Source: Desulfosporosinus sp.
Lineage (GTDB): Bacteria; Bacillota; Desulfitobacteriia; Desulfitobacteriales; Desulfitobacteriaceae
Reading direction: 5' to 3'
NCBI GenBank assembly: GCA_020692355.1
Contig: JAIMKP010000009.1
Location: forward strand, 24,272 to 88,271
Length of the DNA: 64,000 bases
Position numbers and translations under genes: made by a program. The notes beneath the pieces were generated by a model. That model made no database searches. It worked only from the letters and a program-made list of their open reading frames with translations, and had not been told where the DNA came from. Of this stretch, positions 8,215-16,820 are shown in pieces (the stretch's first letter is position 1; each line of letters opens with the position of its first letter).

Positions 8215-9366
8215 GTGAAGCACTTACGGGTACTCATTTTTTCGGCTACTTTTGGAGCGGGTCATGTGAGGGCAGCGGAGGCCATGATTGAAGCTCTGCG
8301 ATTGGAGGAGCCTGGAGTTGAGATTACTCATCTGGATTTTGGCGCATTTGTCAATAAGACCTTTAACAAGGTGATCAAGAACACTTATATCGAAGTGATC
8401 AAACATACCCCAAAACTTTGGGGGAAGTTTTATTATCGTACCTCTAAGATTCCGCCACACTCCGTTTTCCAGCGTTTTTTAAATGGAATTGGCCGGGGGG
8501 AATTAGTTAAGTACATCAGTGCTTTGCAGCCGGATCTCGTGATTTGCACCTATCCGACGGTAGCTGGGGCTTTGGCCGAGTTGAAGTTGAAGAAAGTGCT
8601 TGATGTGCCTTTAGTGACCGTCGTGACGGATTATGCGGTTCACAGTCAGTGGGTTCATCCGGGGATCGACCTTTACATTGTCGGTTCCCAGGAAGTCTTA
8701 GCCGGTTTGGTGCGGCGGGGGATCGAAACGCACAAAATTCGGGTGACGGGGATTCCTGTGAGTCCGCGTTTTGAACGGCCCATAGAAAGAAGAAATGCTG
8801 CAGAAAAGCTGGGGCTTCATCCGGAGCAGCTGACCTTTTTGGTGATGGGTGGAGCCTATGGCGTCTTAACCGGCGCTAAACGAGTGTGTCGTCTCTTGGG
8901 AATGGCCGATGTACCGGTTCAGACGATCGCGGTTTGTGGTCGGGATGAAAAACTTTACCGTTCGCTGGATGATGTGGTGGCTGAGTCCTCTAATTCCGTT
9001 GTTCGCTTTGGTTTTGTCAATAATGTGGAGGAACTCATGGCCGCTTCGGATTTGATCATCACCAAAGCCGGGGGCTTGACGGTGAGTGAAGCCCTGACCC
9101 GACGGCTGCCGCTCCTCATTTTTAAGCCCATTCCGGGACAAGAAGAAGAAAACGCGATGTTCCTGGAAAGCATAGGGGCGGGGCGGATTGCCCATACCCA
9201 GGAGGAGCTGGAAGAGCGGCTTCAGGAGCTCCTTCACTATCCGGAACGCTTAGAAGCGATGCGCCAGGCGGCAGCTCAGGCGCTTCCGGGACGTGGGGCC
9301 GAGCGTGCTGTGGAACATATTTTGAAGCTCCTGACACCGGAAAAAAGCAAGCAGAAGATAGGGTGA
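8215..9366 (+). CDS. MGDG synthase-like glycosyltransferase (processive diacylglycerol glucosyltransferase family)
   Basis: This 383-residue protein has the MGDG-synthase N-terminal domain (ATFGAGHVRAAEAM near residue 10) and a GT-B C-terminal domain (LIITKAGGLTVSEAL near residue 278, the nucleotide-sugar binding region). The family (Bacillus UgtP, plant MGD) transfers hexose to diacylglycerol at the inner membrane face to make glycolipids. The GTG start at 8215 is chosen for the AAGGAAGGAGGG upstream. Its stop overlaps the next start by four bases (GTGA), so it is translationally coupled to the MFS gene. The donor sugar and number of sugars added are unknown. Confidence 0.82.
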   Translation: MKHLRVLIFSATFGAGHVRAAEAMIEALRLEEPGVEITHLDFGAFVNKTFNKVIKNTYIEVIKHTPKLWGKFYYRTSKIPPHSVFQRFLNGIGRGELVKYISALQPDLVICTYPTVAGALAELKLKKVLDVPLVTVVTDYAVHSQWVHPGIDLYIVGSQEVLAGLVRRGIETHKIRVTGIPVSPRFERPIERRNAAEKLGLHPEQLTFLVMGGAYGVLTGAKRVCRLLGMADVPVQTIAVCGRDEKLYRSLDDVVAESSNSVVRFGFVNNVEELMAASDLIITKAGGLTVSEALTRRLPLLIFKPIPGQEEENAMFLESIGAGRIAHTQEELEERLQELLHYPERLEAMRQAAAQALPGRGAERAVEHILKLLTPEKSKQKIG

Positions 9367-10514
9367 GCGATTTGATGGCTCTGTTGGTACTAGGTTTAGT
9401 CGAATTCGTGCGTGGTGCGCTGGTTTTCAGCATGCTACCGCTCTACGGGCAGTATATCGCCGGATATTCGCTGGGGGTCATCGGGACGGCAATTTCCTTA
9501 CATTATCTACTGGACAACCTTTTGCGCATTCCGGCGGGATGGCTTACCGATCGTTTTGGGGGCAAGTGGATCATGACTGGAGGGATCACTTTGTCCGGAC
9601 TGGGAGTCTATCTTATCTCGTTGCGATTGAGTCCCACCCTATTTATGCTCGGAGCAGCCCTTTTTGGTTTCGGAAGTTCTCCGCTGTGGCCGACGGTGAT
9701 TACCGGTGTGGCGGCGAAGATGCCCTTGAAACAACTCGGGGAGGCCCTGAGCAAGGTTTTCATTGCCTGGCTCGTAGGAGCCGGGTTAGGGCCTGTGACG
9801 GTTAACTTTCTGATCGGGCACTCTTACACTTGGGCTTTCCTAGCTTTAGCAGGGGCCCTTTTCCTTGCTGTAACGCTTTCTATTTTTGGCGAGTTCCCCC
9901 GGGGATTAGGAGAGATGCCTTCCTTAAAAGGGTATCTCGCGGACTTATGGGAAGAAATCCTTTCACTTTGGGTTCTTTATCCGGGGATGTTTGTCCAGAC
10001 GATGGCGGTGGGCGTGCTGATGCCGGTAATCACGATTTATGCCCGCACGGTGTTTGGTTTGAGCACGGGACAGTTTAACTATCTTCTGATTGGGGGTGGA
10101 GCGTTCACCGTCCTCCTGCTTTTACCAGCGGGCAAGCTTTCTGATCGCTTAGGGGTTAAAGGTCCGCTTGTGGCCGGGTTCTTCGCGGCTGCGATCTGCC
10201 TCGCTTTGCTGCCATTGCAGCGGGCGGTGTTTCCGACTTTAGTGGTCGGAGCCTTTCTCGGTTCCTCCTACTCACTCATTCTTCCGGCCTGGAATGGGTT
10301 GCAGGCCAAGGTGGTCTCTCCGGAGAAACGAGGAACGATGTGGGCCATCTTTATGACGATTGAGGGGATTGGTACGGCTACCGGGGCGTTTATCGGGGGG
10401 AAAGTCTGGGAGGGTTTTGGGCATGCGGCGCCATTTTTTGTCAGTGCCGGGGTCTTGGCTGTGATGGCTGTGTTTTACTCCTTCAATAATCTGCAAAAAT
10501 TAATGAAAACCTAA
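9363..10514 (+). CDS. MFS transporter
   Basis: This 383-residue protein is almost entirely hydrophobic, with about 12 membrane segments. The MFS signature between helices 2 and 3 is clear (GWLTDRFGGKWIM, near residue 60), and its repeat GKLSDRLGVKG is in the second half. Because it is coupled to the glycosyltransferase by a GTGA overlap and followed by a polysaccharide deacetylase, it may move an envelope precursor or lipid. That role is inferred from context; the substrate is not recognisable. An in-frame ATG at 9375 is an alternative start. Confidence 0.85.
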   Translation: MSDLMALLVLGLVEFVRGALVFSMLPLYGQYIAGYSLGVIGTAISLHYLLDNLLRIPAGWLTDRFGGKWIMTGGITLSGLGVYLISLRLSPTLFMLGAALFGFGSSPLWPTVITGVAAKMPLKQLGEALSKVFIAWLVGAGLGPVTVNFLIGHSYTWAFLALAGALFLAVTLSIFGEFPRGLGEMPSLKGYLADLWEEILSLWVLYPGMFVQTMAVGVLMPVITIYARTVFGLSTGQFNYLLIGGGAFTVLLLLPAGKLSDRLGVKGPLVAGFFAAAICLALLPLQRAVFPTLVVGAFLGSSYSLILPAWNGLQAKVVSPEKRGTMWAIFMTIEGIGTATGAFIGGKVWEGFGHAAPFFVSAGVLAVMAVFYSFNNLQKLMKT

Positions 10515-10550
10515 TCTTGAATGGGGCATGGTGAGAGTGGAGTGAATTTG

Positions 10551-11840
10551 ATGGTGTTTTGGCTGGCCTTTATAGCGGGACTTGTTTATACGGTGATTCC
10601 GGATGTGCTGATCCATCGTTTGGGAATAGGCAGTTGGAGGAGGCAGTTTTCCCAGGGCGTTGTGCTCACGTTTGATGATGGGCCTGATCCGCAAGTGACT
10701 CCGAAAGTCTTAGATATCCTGGTGAAATATAAGGTTCCTGCGGTTTTTTTCCTGGTCGGAGAGCAAGCGCAGGCGCACCCGGAAATAGTAAAGCGTATTC
10801 TGGCTGAGGGGCACCGTGTCGGACTTCATTCCCAGTCTCATCGTTATGCTTGGTTTCTTTCTCCGCGACAGACCTGGAGGGAATGGGAAGATGGAGCCAA
10901 GGTTTTGGAGAATCTTACGGGAGCAGCGGTTGCATGGATGCGCCCGCCTTGGGGAACGTTCAATCTTGTGACCTGGCTCTGGTTGAAACGGCGGGGAAAA
11001 AAAGCAATCCTTTGGAATGTCGAAGGGCAGGAATGGAAAAAAGGCCAAAGCGAAGCCCAGGTGCTCAAACGCCTTGTGAATAAGGCGAGGGAAGGTTCCA
11101 TCATCGTGCTTCATGACGGCGGGCGATTCATTGGGGAAAAGATGTTCATTCTTCCGATAGTAGATGCGCTTTGCCAACGAATCGTTGAGGAACGCAAACT
11201 ACCCTGGGCGGCTTTGGAATTCCCCGCTTGGAGCCTCGCCAGACGGGTGGGTTTTCGTCTGTGGGAGAAGTGGGAACATGTCTTTGCACGGGTTTATCGC
11301 GTCGAGCGCCTTGATGCCGTGAATATACTGCGCTTGGGAAAGACGCGGTATCAAGGGCCTGATCTCTATCACGAGGATGGCAGGATTCTGGCAAAGCGCG
11401 GAGATGTGGTGGGGGAAATTCACCTTGACAGCATTCGAGTACAGGCGCAAAGCCGGGATATACAGAAATCGGGGATCCAAGCGTTGCGTATGGCCCGTGA
11501 GTCGTTCCCGGTCTTGGCGCGGTATATCGCACAAAGCCCGGAGTATCAAACGATCAAAGTATTTTTGGGGTTTACCCTTATGCATCGGGGTGTTAAGGGC
11601 CTGGGCTTTACGGTGCAGGAGATTCCGGCTACTTGGGGAATCCGCTGGATCGGGTTTCTGCAGAAAATGATCATGTCGGTGTACCATCCGGCTGGCAAGG
11701 CTCGCCTAAACGGACGTTTGCAGGGCGCGCCGAAGCTGATTTGGATTTCGAAGGAGAAGCTCTTGGAACGCTGGCTTCCGGCAGAGGAGGGCACTGCATT
11801 GGCCCCAGTGGCGCCGGTTGTCCCTGTTAGCGAGGCTTGA
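10551..11840 (+). CDS. Polysaccharide deacetylase with YkoP-like C-terminal domain
   Basis: A membrane anchor (about residues 1-20) precedes a NodB/CE4 deacetylase domain. Visible CE4 motifs are TFDDGPD (catalytic Asp and metal Asp), HSQSH (metal histidines), RPPWG and the late LHDGG. The enzyme would remove acetyl groups from a cell-wall glycan outside the membrane. About 190 residues follow, resembling the YkoP domain attached to some Firmicutes deacetylases. The frame opens at ATG 10521, but ATG 10551 starts directly with the membrane helix and has GAGTGGAGTG before it. The gene follows the glycosyltransferase and MFS genes closely, suggesting one envelope operon. Confidence 0.83.
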   Translation: MVFWLAFIAGLVYTVIPDVLIHRLGIGSWRRQFSQGVVLTFDDGPDPQVTPKVLDILVKYKVPAVFFLVGEQAQAHPEIVKRILAEGHRVGLHSQSHRYAWFLSPRQTWREWEDGAKVLENLTGAAVAWMRPPWGTFNLVTWLWLKRRGKKAILWNVEGQEWKKGQSEAQVLKRLVNKAREGSIIVLHDGGRFIGEKMFILPIVDALCQRIVEERKLPWAALEFPAWSLARRVGFRLWEKWEHVFARVYRVERLDAVNILRLGKTRYQGPDLYHEDGRILAKRGDVVGEIHLDSIRVQAQSRDIQKSGIQALRMARESFPVLARYIAQSPEYQTIKVFLGFTLMHRGVKGLGFTVQEIPATWGIRWIGFLQKMIMSVYHPAGKARLNGRLQGAPKLIWISKEKLLERWLPAEEGTALAPVAPVVPVSEA

Positions 11841-11865
11841 TTTATGAATATAAGTCTGGTAGAAT
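11837..11865 (+). promoter_or_regulatory. Sigma-A promoter upstream of tig
   Basis: TTGATT (11837-11842), a 17-bp spacer and TAGAAT (11860-11865). It overlaps the stop codon of the deacetylase and leaves a leader of about 205 nt before tig. Confidence 0.65.
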
Positions 11866-11935
11866 AATTCAGGTATATCAGGGTGTGAAAAACCTACGGA
11901 AGTCGATAGAACGGGGTCGAGGCAACTCTGGACAA

Positions 11936-11963
11936 GGGGGAACGAAGGTTCTCCCTTTTCCAG
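11936..11963 (+). promoter_or_regulatory. Hairpin with T-run in the tig leader
   Basis: GGGGGAAC (11936-11943) and GTTCTCCC (11948-11955) form an 8-bp stem with one G-U pair and a GAAG loop, followed by TTTT. It could be an attenuator in the tig leader or a weak terminator of upstream transcription. Confidence 0.4.
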
Positions 11964-12078
11964 ATAGGGATGAGGCAAAGGATGGTTTGCACCGGGCGCA
12001 ATTCGGCAAGACTAGGTGAGTACCCAACGTCACACCATGAAATTGTCATAGATAAGTTGTTAAGGGGGAGCAAAAAAC

Positions 12079-13362
12079 ATGTCTGTCAAGCTGGAGAAAA
12101 TAGAAAAGAATGTGGTGGCCTTAGAAGTTTCTGTGGATGCCAAAAAATTCTCTGATGCCGTCGGTCGGGCAGCGAAAACCTTGGCGCATCGGGTAAATAT
12201 TCCTGGGTTTCGGAAAGGAAAGGCGCCGCGCCGATTGGTCGAACTCCATGTAGGTACCGAGGCGTTGTACAATGAAGCCATTGACCATCTTCTCGGTTCC
12301 AGTTATGCCCAAGCGGTTGAGGAAAGCGGCATTGATCCCGTGGATCGTCCGGAAGTTGAATTGGTACAAATCGAAGATGGAAAAGATCTTGTTTACAAAG
12401 CTAAAGTCACGGTAAGGCCTGAAGTTGAGCTGGGCGAATACAAGGGTCTGAACGTCGAAAAAGAAGCTGTGGTTGTGGATGACGCTGCGGTGGAAGCTGA
12501 ACTCAAACGCAAGCAGGAACAATATGCTAAAGTCGTTCCCATGGAGACAGGGAATGTTGAAAAGGGAGATACCGTGACCCTTGATTTTGACGGTTTTGTG
12601 GATGGTGTCGCTTTTGAAGGCGGCAAAGGGGAAGATCATGAACTAATAATTGGCTCAGGCACGTTTATCCCAGGATTTGAAGAACAACTCGTCGGAGTGG
12701 AAATCGGTCAGGAAGTAGATGTCAACGTTCAGTTCCCCGCTGAATATCATAGTGCAGAACTGGCAGGTAAAGATGCCTTGTTTAAGGTTAAAGTAAACGG
12801 GATCAAACGCAAGGAGTTGACTCCACTGGATGATGAGTTTGCGAAGGATGTCAGCGAATTCTCCACGCTGGACGAACTAAAGGAAGACACCCGTAAGAAG
12901 CTGTTAGAAGCGGAAGAGAAGCGGGTGGAAACGGCTTATCGCAATGCTGTTGTGGCCCAAGCGGTTGACAACGCCAGTGTTGAGATCCCTGAGGTGATGT
13001 TCCATTCGCAAATTGATTTCATGATGCGGCAGTTCGAAGAGGGTCTCTCGTATCAAGGTCTTAACTCGGAGCAATATTATAGGTATACAAACTCTAACGA
13101 ACAGGATATGAGAGAGCGTTACCGTTCGCAGGCGGCAGAGACGATCAAAACTGAACTTGTCATCGAAGCGATCGCTAAAGCAGAAGGAATTTCCGTTTCT
13201 GATGAAGAATTAGATCAAGAAATTGTGAAATTGGCTGAGAAGTATAACCAAACCGCGACTAGTCTGAGGGATTCTCTGCTCCAACGCGACGAAATGAAGT
13301 TCTTCCGGTCTAACTTGGTAACAGAGAAAACCGTGGAGTTTTTGGTTGTCAATAACGCATAA
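12079..13362 (+). CDS. tig: Trigger factor, ribosome-associated peptidyl-prolyl isomerase chaperone
   Basis: 427 residues, normal for trigger factor. The N-terminal ribosome-binding domain includes the signature GFRKGKAPR (near residue 43). The central FKBP-type PPIase domain (about 150-245) contains GDTVTLDFDGFVDG and SGTFIPGFEEQLVG. The C-terminal chaperone arms follow. It binds nascent chains at the ribosome exit tunnel. ATG 12079 is preceded by AAGGGGGAG. It is the first gene of a proteostasis cluster; the next gene is clpX, only 42 bp away, without the clpP usually found between them. Confidence 0.96.
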   Translation: MSVKLEKIEKNVVALEVSVDAKKFSDAVGRAAKTLAHRVNIPGFRKGKAPRRLVELHVGTEALYNEAIDHLLGSSYAQAVEESGIDPVDRPEVELVQIEDGKDLVYKAKVTVRPEVELGEYKGLNVEKEAVVVDDAAVEAELKRKQEQYAKVVPMETGNVEKGDTVTLDFDGFVDGVAFEGGKGEDHELIIGSGTFIPGFEEQLVGVEIGQEVDVNVQFPAEYHSAELAGKDALFKVKVNGIKRKELTPLDDEFAKDVSEFSTLDELKEDTRKKLLEAEEKRVETAYRNAVVAQAVDNASVEIPEVMFHSQIDFMMRQFEEGLSYQGLNSEQYYRYTNSNEQDMRERYRSQAAETIKTELVIEAIAKAEGISVSDEELDQEIVKLAEKYNQTATSLRDSLLQRDEMKFFRSNLVTEKTVEFLVVNNA

Positions 13363-13404
13363 TCACTTACCCGGGAGGACATTCTGAAGTAGAGAGGTGA
13401 GAGG

Positions 13405-14670
13405 ATGGCAAAGTACAACGACGAAAAGAACCAGCTGAAGTGTTCATTCTGTGGTAAGACACAGGACCAAGTCAAGAAGTTAGTTGCCGGTCCCGGAGTA
13501 TATATCTGCGACGAGTGCATTGAGCTTTGCAACGAAATCATTGAAGAAGAACTCAATGAGGATCTGTCTGCAGACATCGGGGATATCCCCAAGCCCAAAG
13601 AAATCCGGTCGATTCTTGACCAGTATGTGATTGGCCAGGACGAAGCCAAAAAGGCCTTAGCGGTGGCCGTATACAACCACTATAAGCGCATTAACTTGGG
13701 GATGAAGATTGATGATGTTGAATTGCAGAAATCCAACATTGTCATGCTAGGACCCACAGGTTCTGGTAAAACGCTCTTGGCCTCTACTTTGGCGAAGCTA
13801 CTGAATGTTCCCTTTGCTATCGCCGATGCGACTTCGTTGACTGAAGCCGGGTATGTGGGCGAAGATGTCGAGAATATCCTGTTGAAGCTGATTCAGGCTG
13901 CGGATTATGATGTGGAGAAAGCAGAAAAAGGGATTGTTTACATCGATGAAATCGACAAGATTGCCCGAAAATCCGAAAACCCGTCTATTACCCGTGATGT
14001 CTCCGGGGAAGGTGTTCAGCAGGCCCTTTTAAAAATCCTTGAAGGAACGGTGGCCAGCGTTCCCCCGCAAGGCGGACGCAAACACCCACATCAAGAGTTC
14101 ATCCAGCTGGATACGACGAACATCCTTTTTATTGTCGGTGGGGCCTTTGATGGGATCGAGAAGATCATCATGAATCGCATTGGCAAAAAAACGATGGGAT
14201 TTGGAGCCGACATTCAAAAGAAGAGTGACGTCAAGATCGGGGATACGTTGAGCAAGATTTTGCCCGCAGACCTTTTGAAGTTCGGGTTGATCCCTGAGTT
14301 TGTGGGTCGGCTTCCCGTAATGGTTACGCTGGATGCATTGGATGAAGATGCTTTGGTGCGAATTCTCACCGAGCCCAAGAATGCCCTCGTCAAGCAGTAC
14401 CAAAAGCTTTTGGAACTGGATGGGGTTGCCTTGGAGTTCAAAGAGGATGCACTCACAGCCATCTCCGAAGAAGCGATTCGTCGTAATACCGGTGCTCGGG
14501 GGCTCCGGGCCATCGTCGAAGAGATCATGCTTAATGCCATGTATGATCTCCCATCCCGTACGGATGTCACCAAGTGTGTGGTTACACGCGATGTGATCCA
14601 GAAGAAGGAAGAACCCCTCCTGGTCACGGCTGACAAAGGGAAAAAGGGTAAGAAGGAAGAGTCGGCTTAA
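13405..14670 (+). CDS. clpX: ATP-dependent Clp protease ATP-binding subunit ClpX
   Basis: 421 residues. The zinc-binding domain uses Cys13, Cys16, Cys35 and Cys38. The AAA+ domain has Walker A GPTGSGKT (about 116-123), Walker [11 protein letters not shown], and the conserved tail region [15 protein letters not shown]. It unfolds substrates for ClpP or acts alone as a chaperone. The start has AGAGGTGAGAGG upstream. No clpP is found next to it in this window, so its peptidase partner must be encoded elsewhere. Confidence 0.96.
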   Translation: MAKYNDEKNQLKCSFCGKTQDQVKKLVAGPGVYICDECIELCNEIIEEELNEDLSADIGDIPKPKEIRSILDQYVIGQDEAKKALAVAVYNHYKRINLGMKIDDVELQKSNIVMLGPTGSGKTLLASTLAKLLNVPFAIADATSLTEAGYVGEDVENILLKLIQAADYDVEKAEKGIVYIDEIDKIARKSENPSITRDVSGEGVQQALLKILEGTVASVPPQGGRKHPHQEFIQLDTTNILFIVGGAFDGIEKIIMNRIGKKTMGFGADIQKKSDVKIGDTLSKILPADLLKFGLIPEFVGRLPVMVTLDALDEDALVRILTEPKNALVKQYQKLLELDGVALEFKEDALTAISEEAIRRNTGARGLRAIVEEIMLNAMYDLPSRTDVTKCVVTRDVIQKKEEPLLVTADKGKKGKKEESA

Positions 14671-14744
14671 GGGTCTACTCTTAAACGAGGAAAATAATAA
14701 CGTCAGTCGATGCCTTCGGGTAGGCGATAGCGTTTTGGGTTTCG

Positions 14745-14786
14745 GAAGAGAACCTAGCGAACCGTAGGGTAAGCTAGGTTCTCTTC
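14745..14786 (+). terminator. 14-bp perfect hairpin between clpX and lonB
   Basis: GAAGAGAACCTAGC (14745-14758) pairs perfectly with GCTAGGTTCTCTTC (14773-14786). It lies 75 bp after clpX and 78 bp before lonB. There is no T-run, so it may be an RNA-stabilising or processing hairpin rather than a classical terminator. Confidence 0.5.
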
Positions 14787-14864
14787 GTATTGGGGGTCTA
14801 TGTTTTGTTTTCCGATTTGTGGCAATACTAGGGTAAGAGATTGCCGCAGGAGGGAAGAAATAGT

Positions 14865-16592
14865 ATGAGTGTTGGCCTCGGTAGTTTGTTGATGATGGTG
14901 CAGTTATTTTTTGCGGTCGTAATCGGCCTTTATTTTTGGGGGATGTTGAAGTCCCAGCAGGGAACGAAGATTGCGGTAAACAGAGAGTCGCGCAAGGAAC
15001 TTGAAAAGCTGGAAAAGATGCGCAAAATTTCGCTGACTGTTCCGCTGGCGGAAAAGACGCGACCGCAACATTTTGAAGAGATCATCGGCCAGCCGGAGGG
15101 AGTCAAAGCCCTGAAAGCGGCTCTTTGCGGTCCAAATCCTCAGCATGTAATTATTTACGGACCTCCGGGGATCGGGAAGACGGCTGCTGCCCGTTTGGTT
15201 TTGGAGGTGGCGAAAAAGAATCCCCTTTCCCCGTTTAAGGGGGAGGCCCGTTTTATCGAGATTGATGGAGCGACCGCCAGGTTTGATGAACGGGGAATTG
15301 CGGATCCATTGATTGGCTCGGTGCATGACCCTATCTATCAGGGGGCGGGGGCGATGGGGATGGCGGGAATTCCGCAGCCAAAAGCGGGGGCCGTTACCAA
15401 GGCCCACGGTGGAATTTTATTTATTGACGAGATCGGGGAACTTCATCCGATTCAGATTAATAAGCTCTTGAAGGTGCTGGAAGATCGTAAGGTCACACTG
15501 GAAAGCGCCTATTACAGTTCCGAAGATCCGAATATCCCTGCCCATATTCACGATATCTTTCAACATGGTCTGCCGGCGGATTTTCGCATGGTAGGGGCGA
15601 CGACTCGGGGGCCGGAAGAGATTCCACCGGCGATTCGTTCTCGCTGCATGGAAATCTACTTTAGAGCGCTTTTGCAGGATGAGATTGCGGAAATTGCCCA
15701 AGGGGCTGCGGCTAAGGTGGACATGGCGATGACGGAGGGGGCGATTGAGGTCATTAAGCGTTACGCGGCCAATGGCCGTGAGGCGGTTAACATGGTGCAG
15801 CTCGCTGCCGGTGTCGCGCAGACCGATAACTTGGAACAGATCGACGCGGCAACTGTGGAATGGGTGGCGGCTTCGGGCCAGTATGCTCCTCGACCGGAAA
15901 AGAAAGTCCCCTTGCAGCCGCAAATTGGGGTGGTAAACGGACTTGCTGTCTACGGCCCCAACATGGGGATGCTTTTGGAACTTGAAGTGACCGCTCAGGC
16001 AGTGGCAGCGGGGACAGGCGGGTTATTGGTTACTGGGATCGTAGAAGAGGAAGAACAAGGGAGCGGGGGCAAGAAAATTCGCCGCAAGAGTATGGCGCGG
16101 AGTTCGGTGGAGAACGTCCTGACGGTGATTCGCCGCAAGCTGGGCATCGAACCAAAGAACTTTGACATTCATGTTAATTTTCCCGGAGGAGTGCCGATTG
16201 ATGGCCCCTCGGCGGGTATCGCCATCGCCACGGCCGTCGTTTCGGCTATCCGCAAGCGTAAGGTAGATAATTTCCTGGCCATGACCGGGGAGGCCTCCAT
16301 TCGCGGAGGGGTGAAACCCGTCGGCGGGATTACGGCGAAAATCGAGGCGGCGCGCCAAGCGGGCTGCAAGAAAGTCCTGATTCCGCGCGAGAACTGGCAA
16401 GAGCGGTTTAGCACTGAGACGCCGGGAATCGAAGTGGTACCGGTTGAGGATTTAGCACAGGTTTTAGATATGGCTCTGTTGGCTGAAGGAATTCAGGAGC
16501 AGACGGAGATTCGCCCTGCTTTAGAAGAAGTCCTGAGCCGTTTGGATTTCGTAGCCGCCGGAAATTTGCCTGAGCGTGGGCAATCATGTTAG
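14865..16592 (+). CDS. lonB: Membrane-anchored Lon-like protease LonB
   Basis: About 575 residues. A membrane helix at residues 4-25 is followed by an AAA+ module with Walker A GPPGIGKT (about 99-106) and Walker B ILFIDEIGEL. The C-terminal Lon protease domain has the catalytic serine in DGPSAGIA (near 446-449) and a lysine in the following helix. Bacillus LonB acts in the forespore; the family lacks the large Lon N-terminal domain, as here. ATG 14865 is chosen because AGGAGGG precedes it, rather than the upstream TTG 14841. Confidence 0.93.
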   Translation: MSVGLGSLLMMVQLFFAVVIGLYFWGMLKSQQGTKIAVNRESRKELEKLEKMRKISLTVPLAEKTRPQHFEEIIGQPEGVKALKAALCGPNPQHVIIYGPPGIGKTAAARLVLEVAKKNPLSPFKGEARFIEIDGATARFDERGIADPLIGSVHDPIYQGAGAMGMAGIPQPKAGAVTKAHGGILFIDEIGELHPIQINKLLKVLEDRKVTLESAYYSSEDPNIPAHIHDIFQHGLPADFRMVGATTRGPEEIPPAIRSRCMEIYFRALLQDEIAEIAQGAAAKVDMAMTEGAIEVIKRYAANGREAVNMVQLAAGVAQTDNLEQIDAATVEWVAASGQYAPRPEKKVPLQPQIGVVNGLAVYGPNMGMLLELEVTAQAVAAGTGGLLVTGIVEEEEQGSGGKKIRRKSMARSSVENVLTVIRRKLGIEPKNFDIHVNFPGGVPIDGPSAGIAIATAVVSAIRKRKVDNFLAMTGEASIRGGVKPVGGITAKIEAARQAGCKKVLIPRENWQERFSTETPGIEVVPVEDLAQVLDMALLAEGIQEQTEIRPALEEVLSRLDFVAAGNLPERGQSC

Positions 16593-16613
16593 AATAGTTA
16601 AAGAGACAGAATG

Positions 16614-16640
16614 GCACACTAATTCCAGTGTGCTTTTCCT
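16614..16640 (+). terminator. Terminator after lonB
   Basis: GCACACT (16614-16620), loop AATTCC and AGTGTGC (16627-16633) are followed by TTTTCC. It lies 20 bp after the lonB stop. Confidence 0.7.
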
Positions 16641-16764
16641 TTTCTGAGCAGCCTTTTCTGGACATCCTTTTCTGGACATCCTTGTGATCGCTCGGTTTGG
16701 GAGAAATGAGAGCCTGAAATTGGGACGGGGGTAAAATTGAAGAACGCATAGAGAAAAAGTTGGG

Positions 16765-16805
16765 TTCGAACTTCGAACTTCGAACCTCGAACTTCGAACT
16801 TCGAT
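16765..16805. repeat. Tandem TTCGAAC repeat before lon
   Basis: About five tandem 8-bp units of the form TTCGAACT occupy this stretch, one unit with a C substitution. The run ends about 16 bp before the lon start codon and is rich in TTCGAA palindromes. Just upstream (about 16645-16682) the 15-mer ending TTTTCTGGACATCC is also repeated in tandem. Confidence 0.75.
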
Positions 16806-16820
16806 AACGGGGGGATTCTA

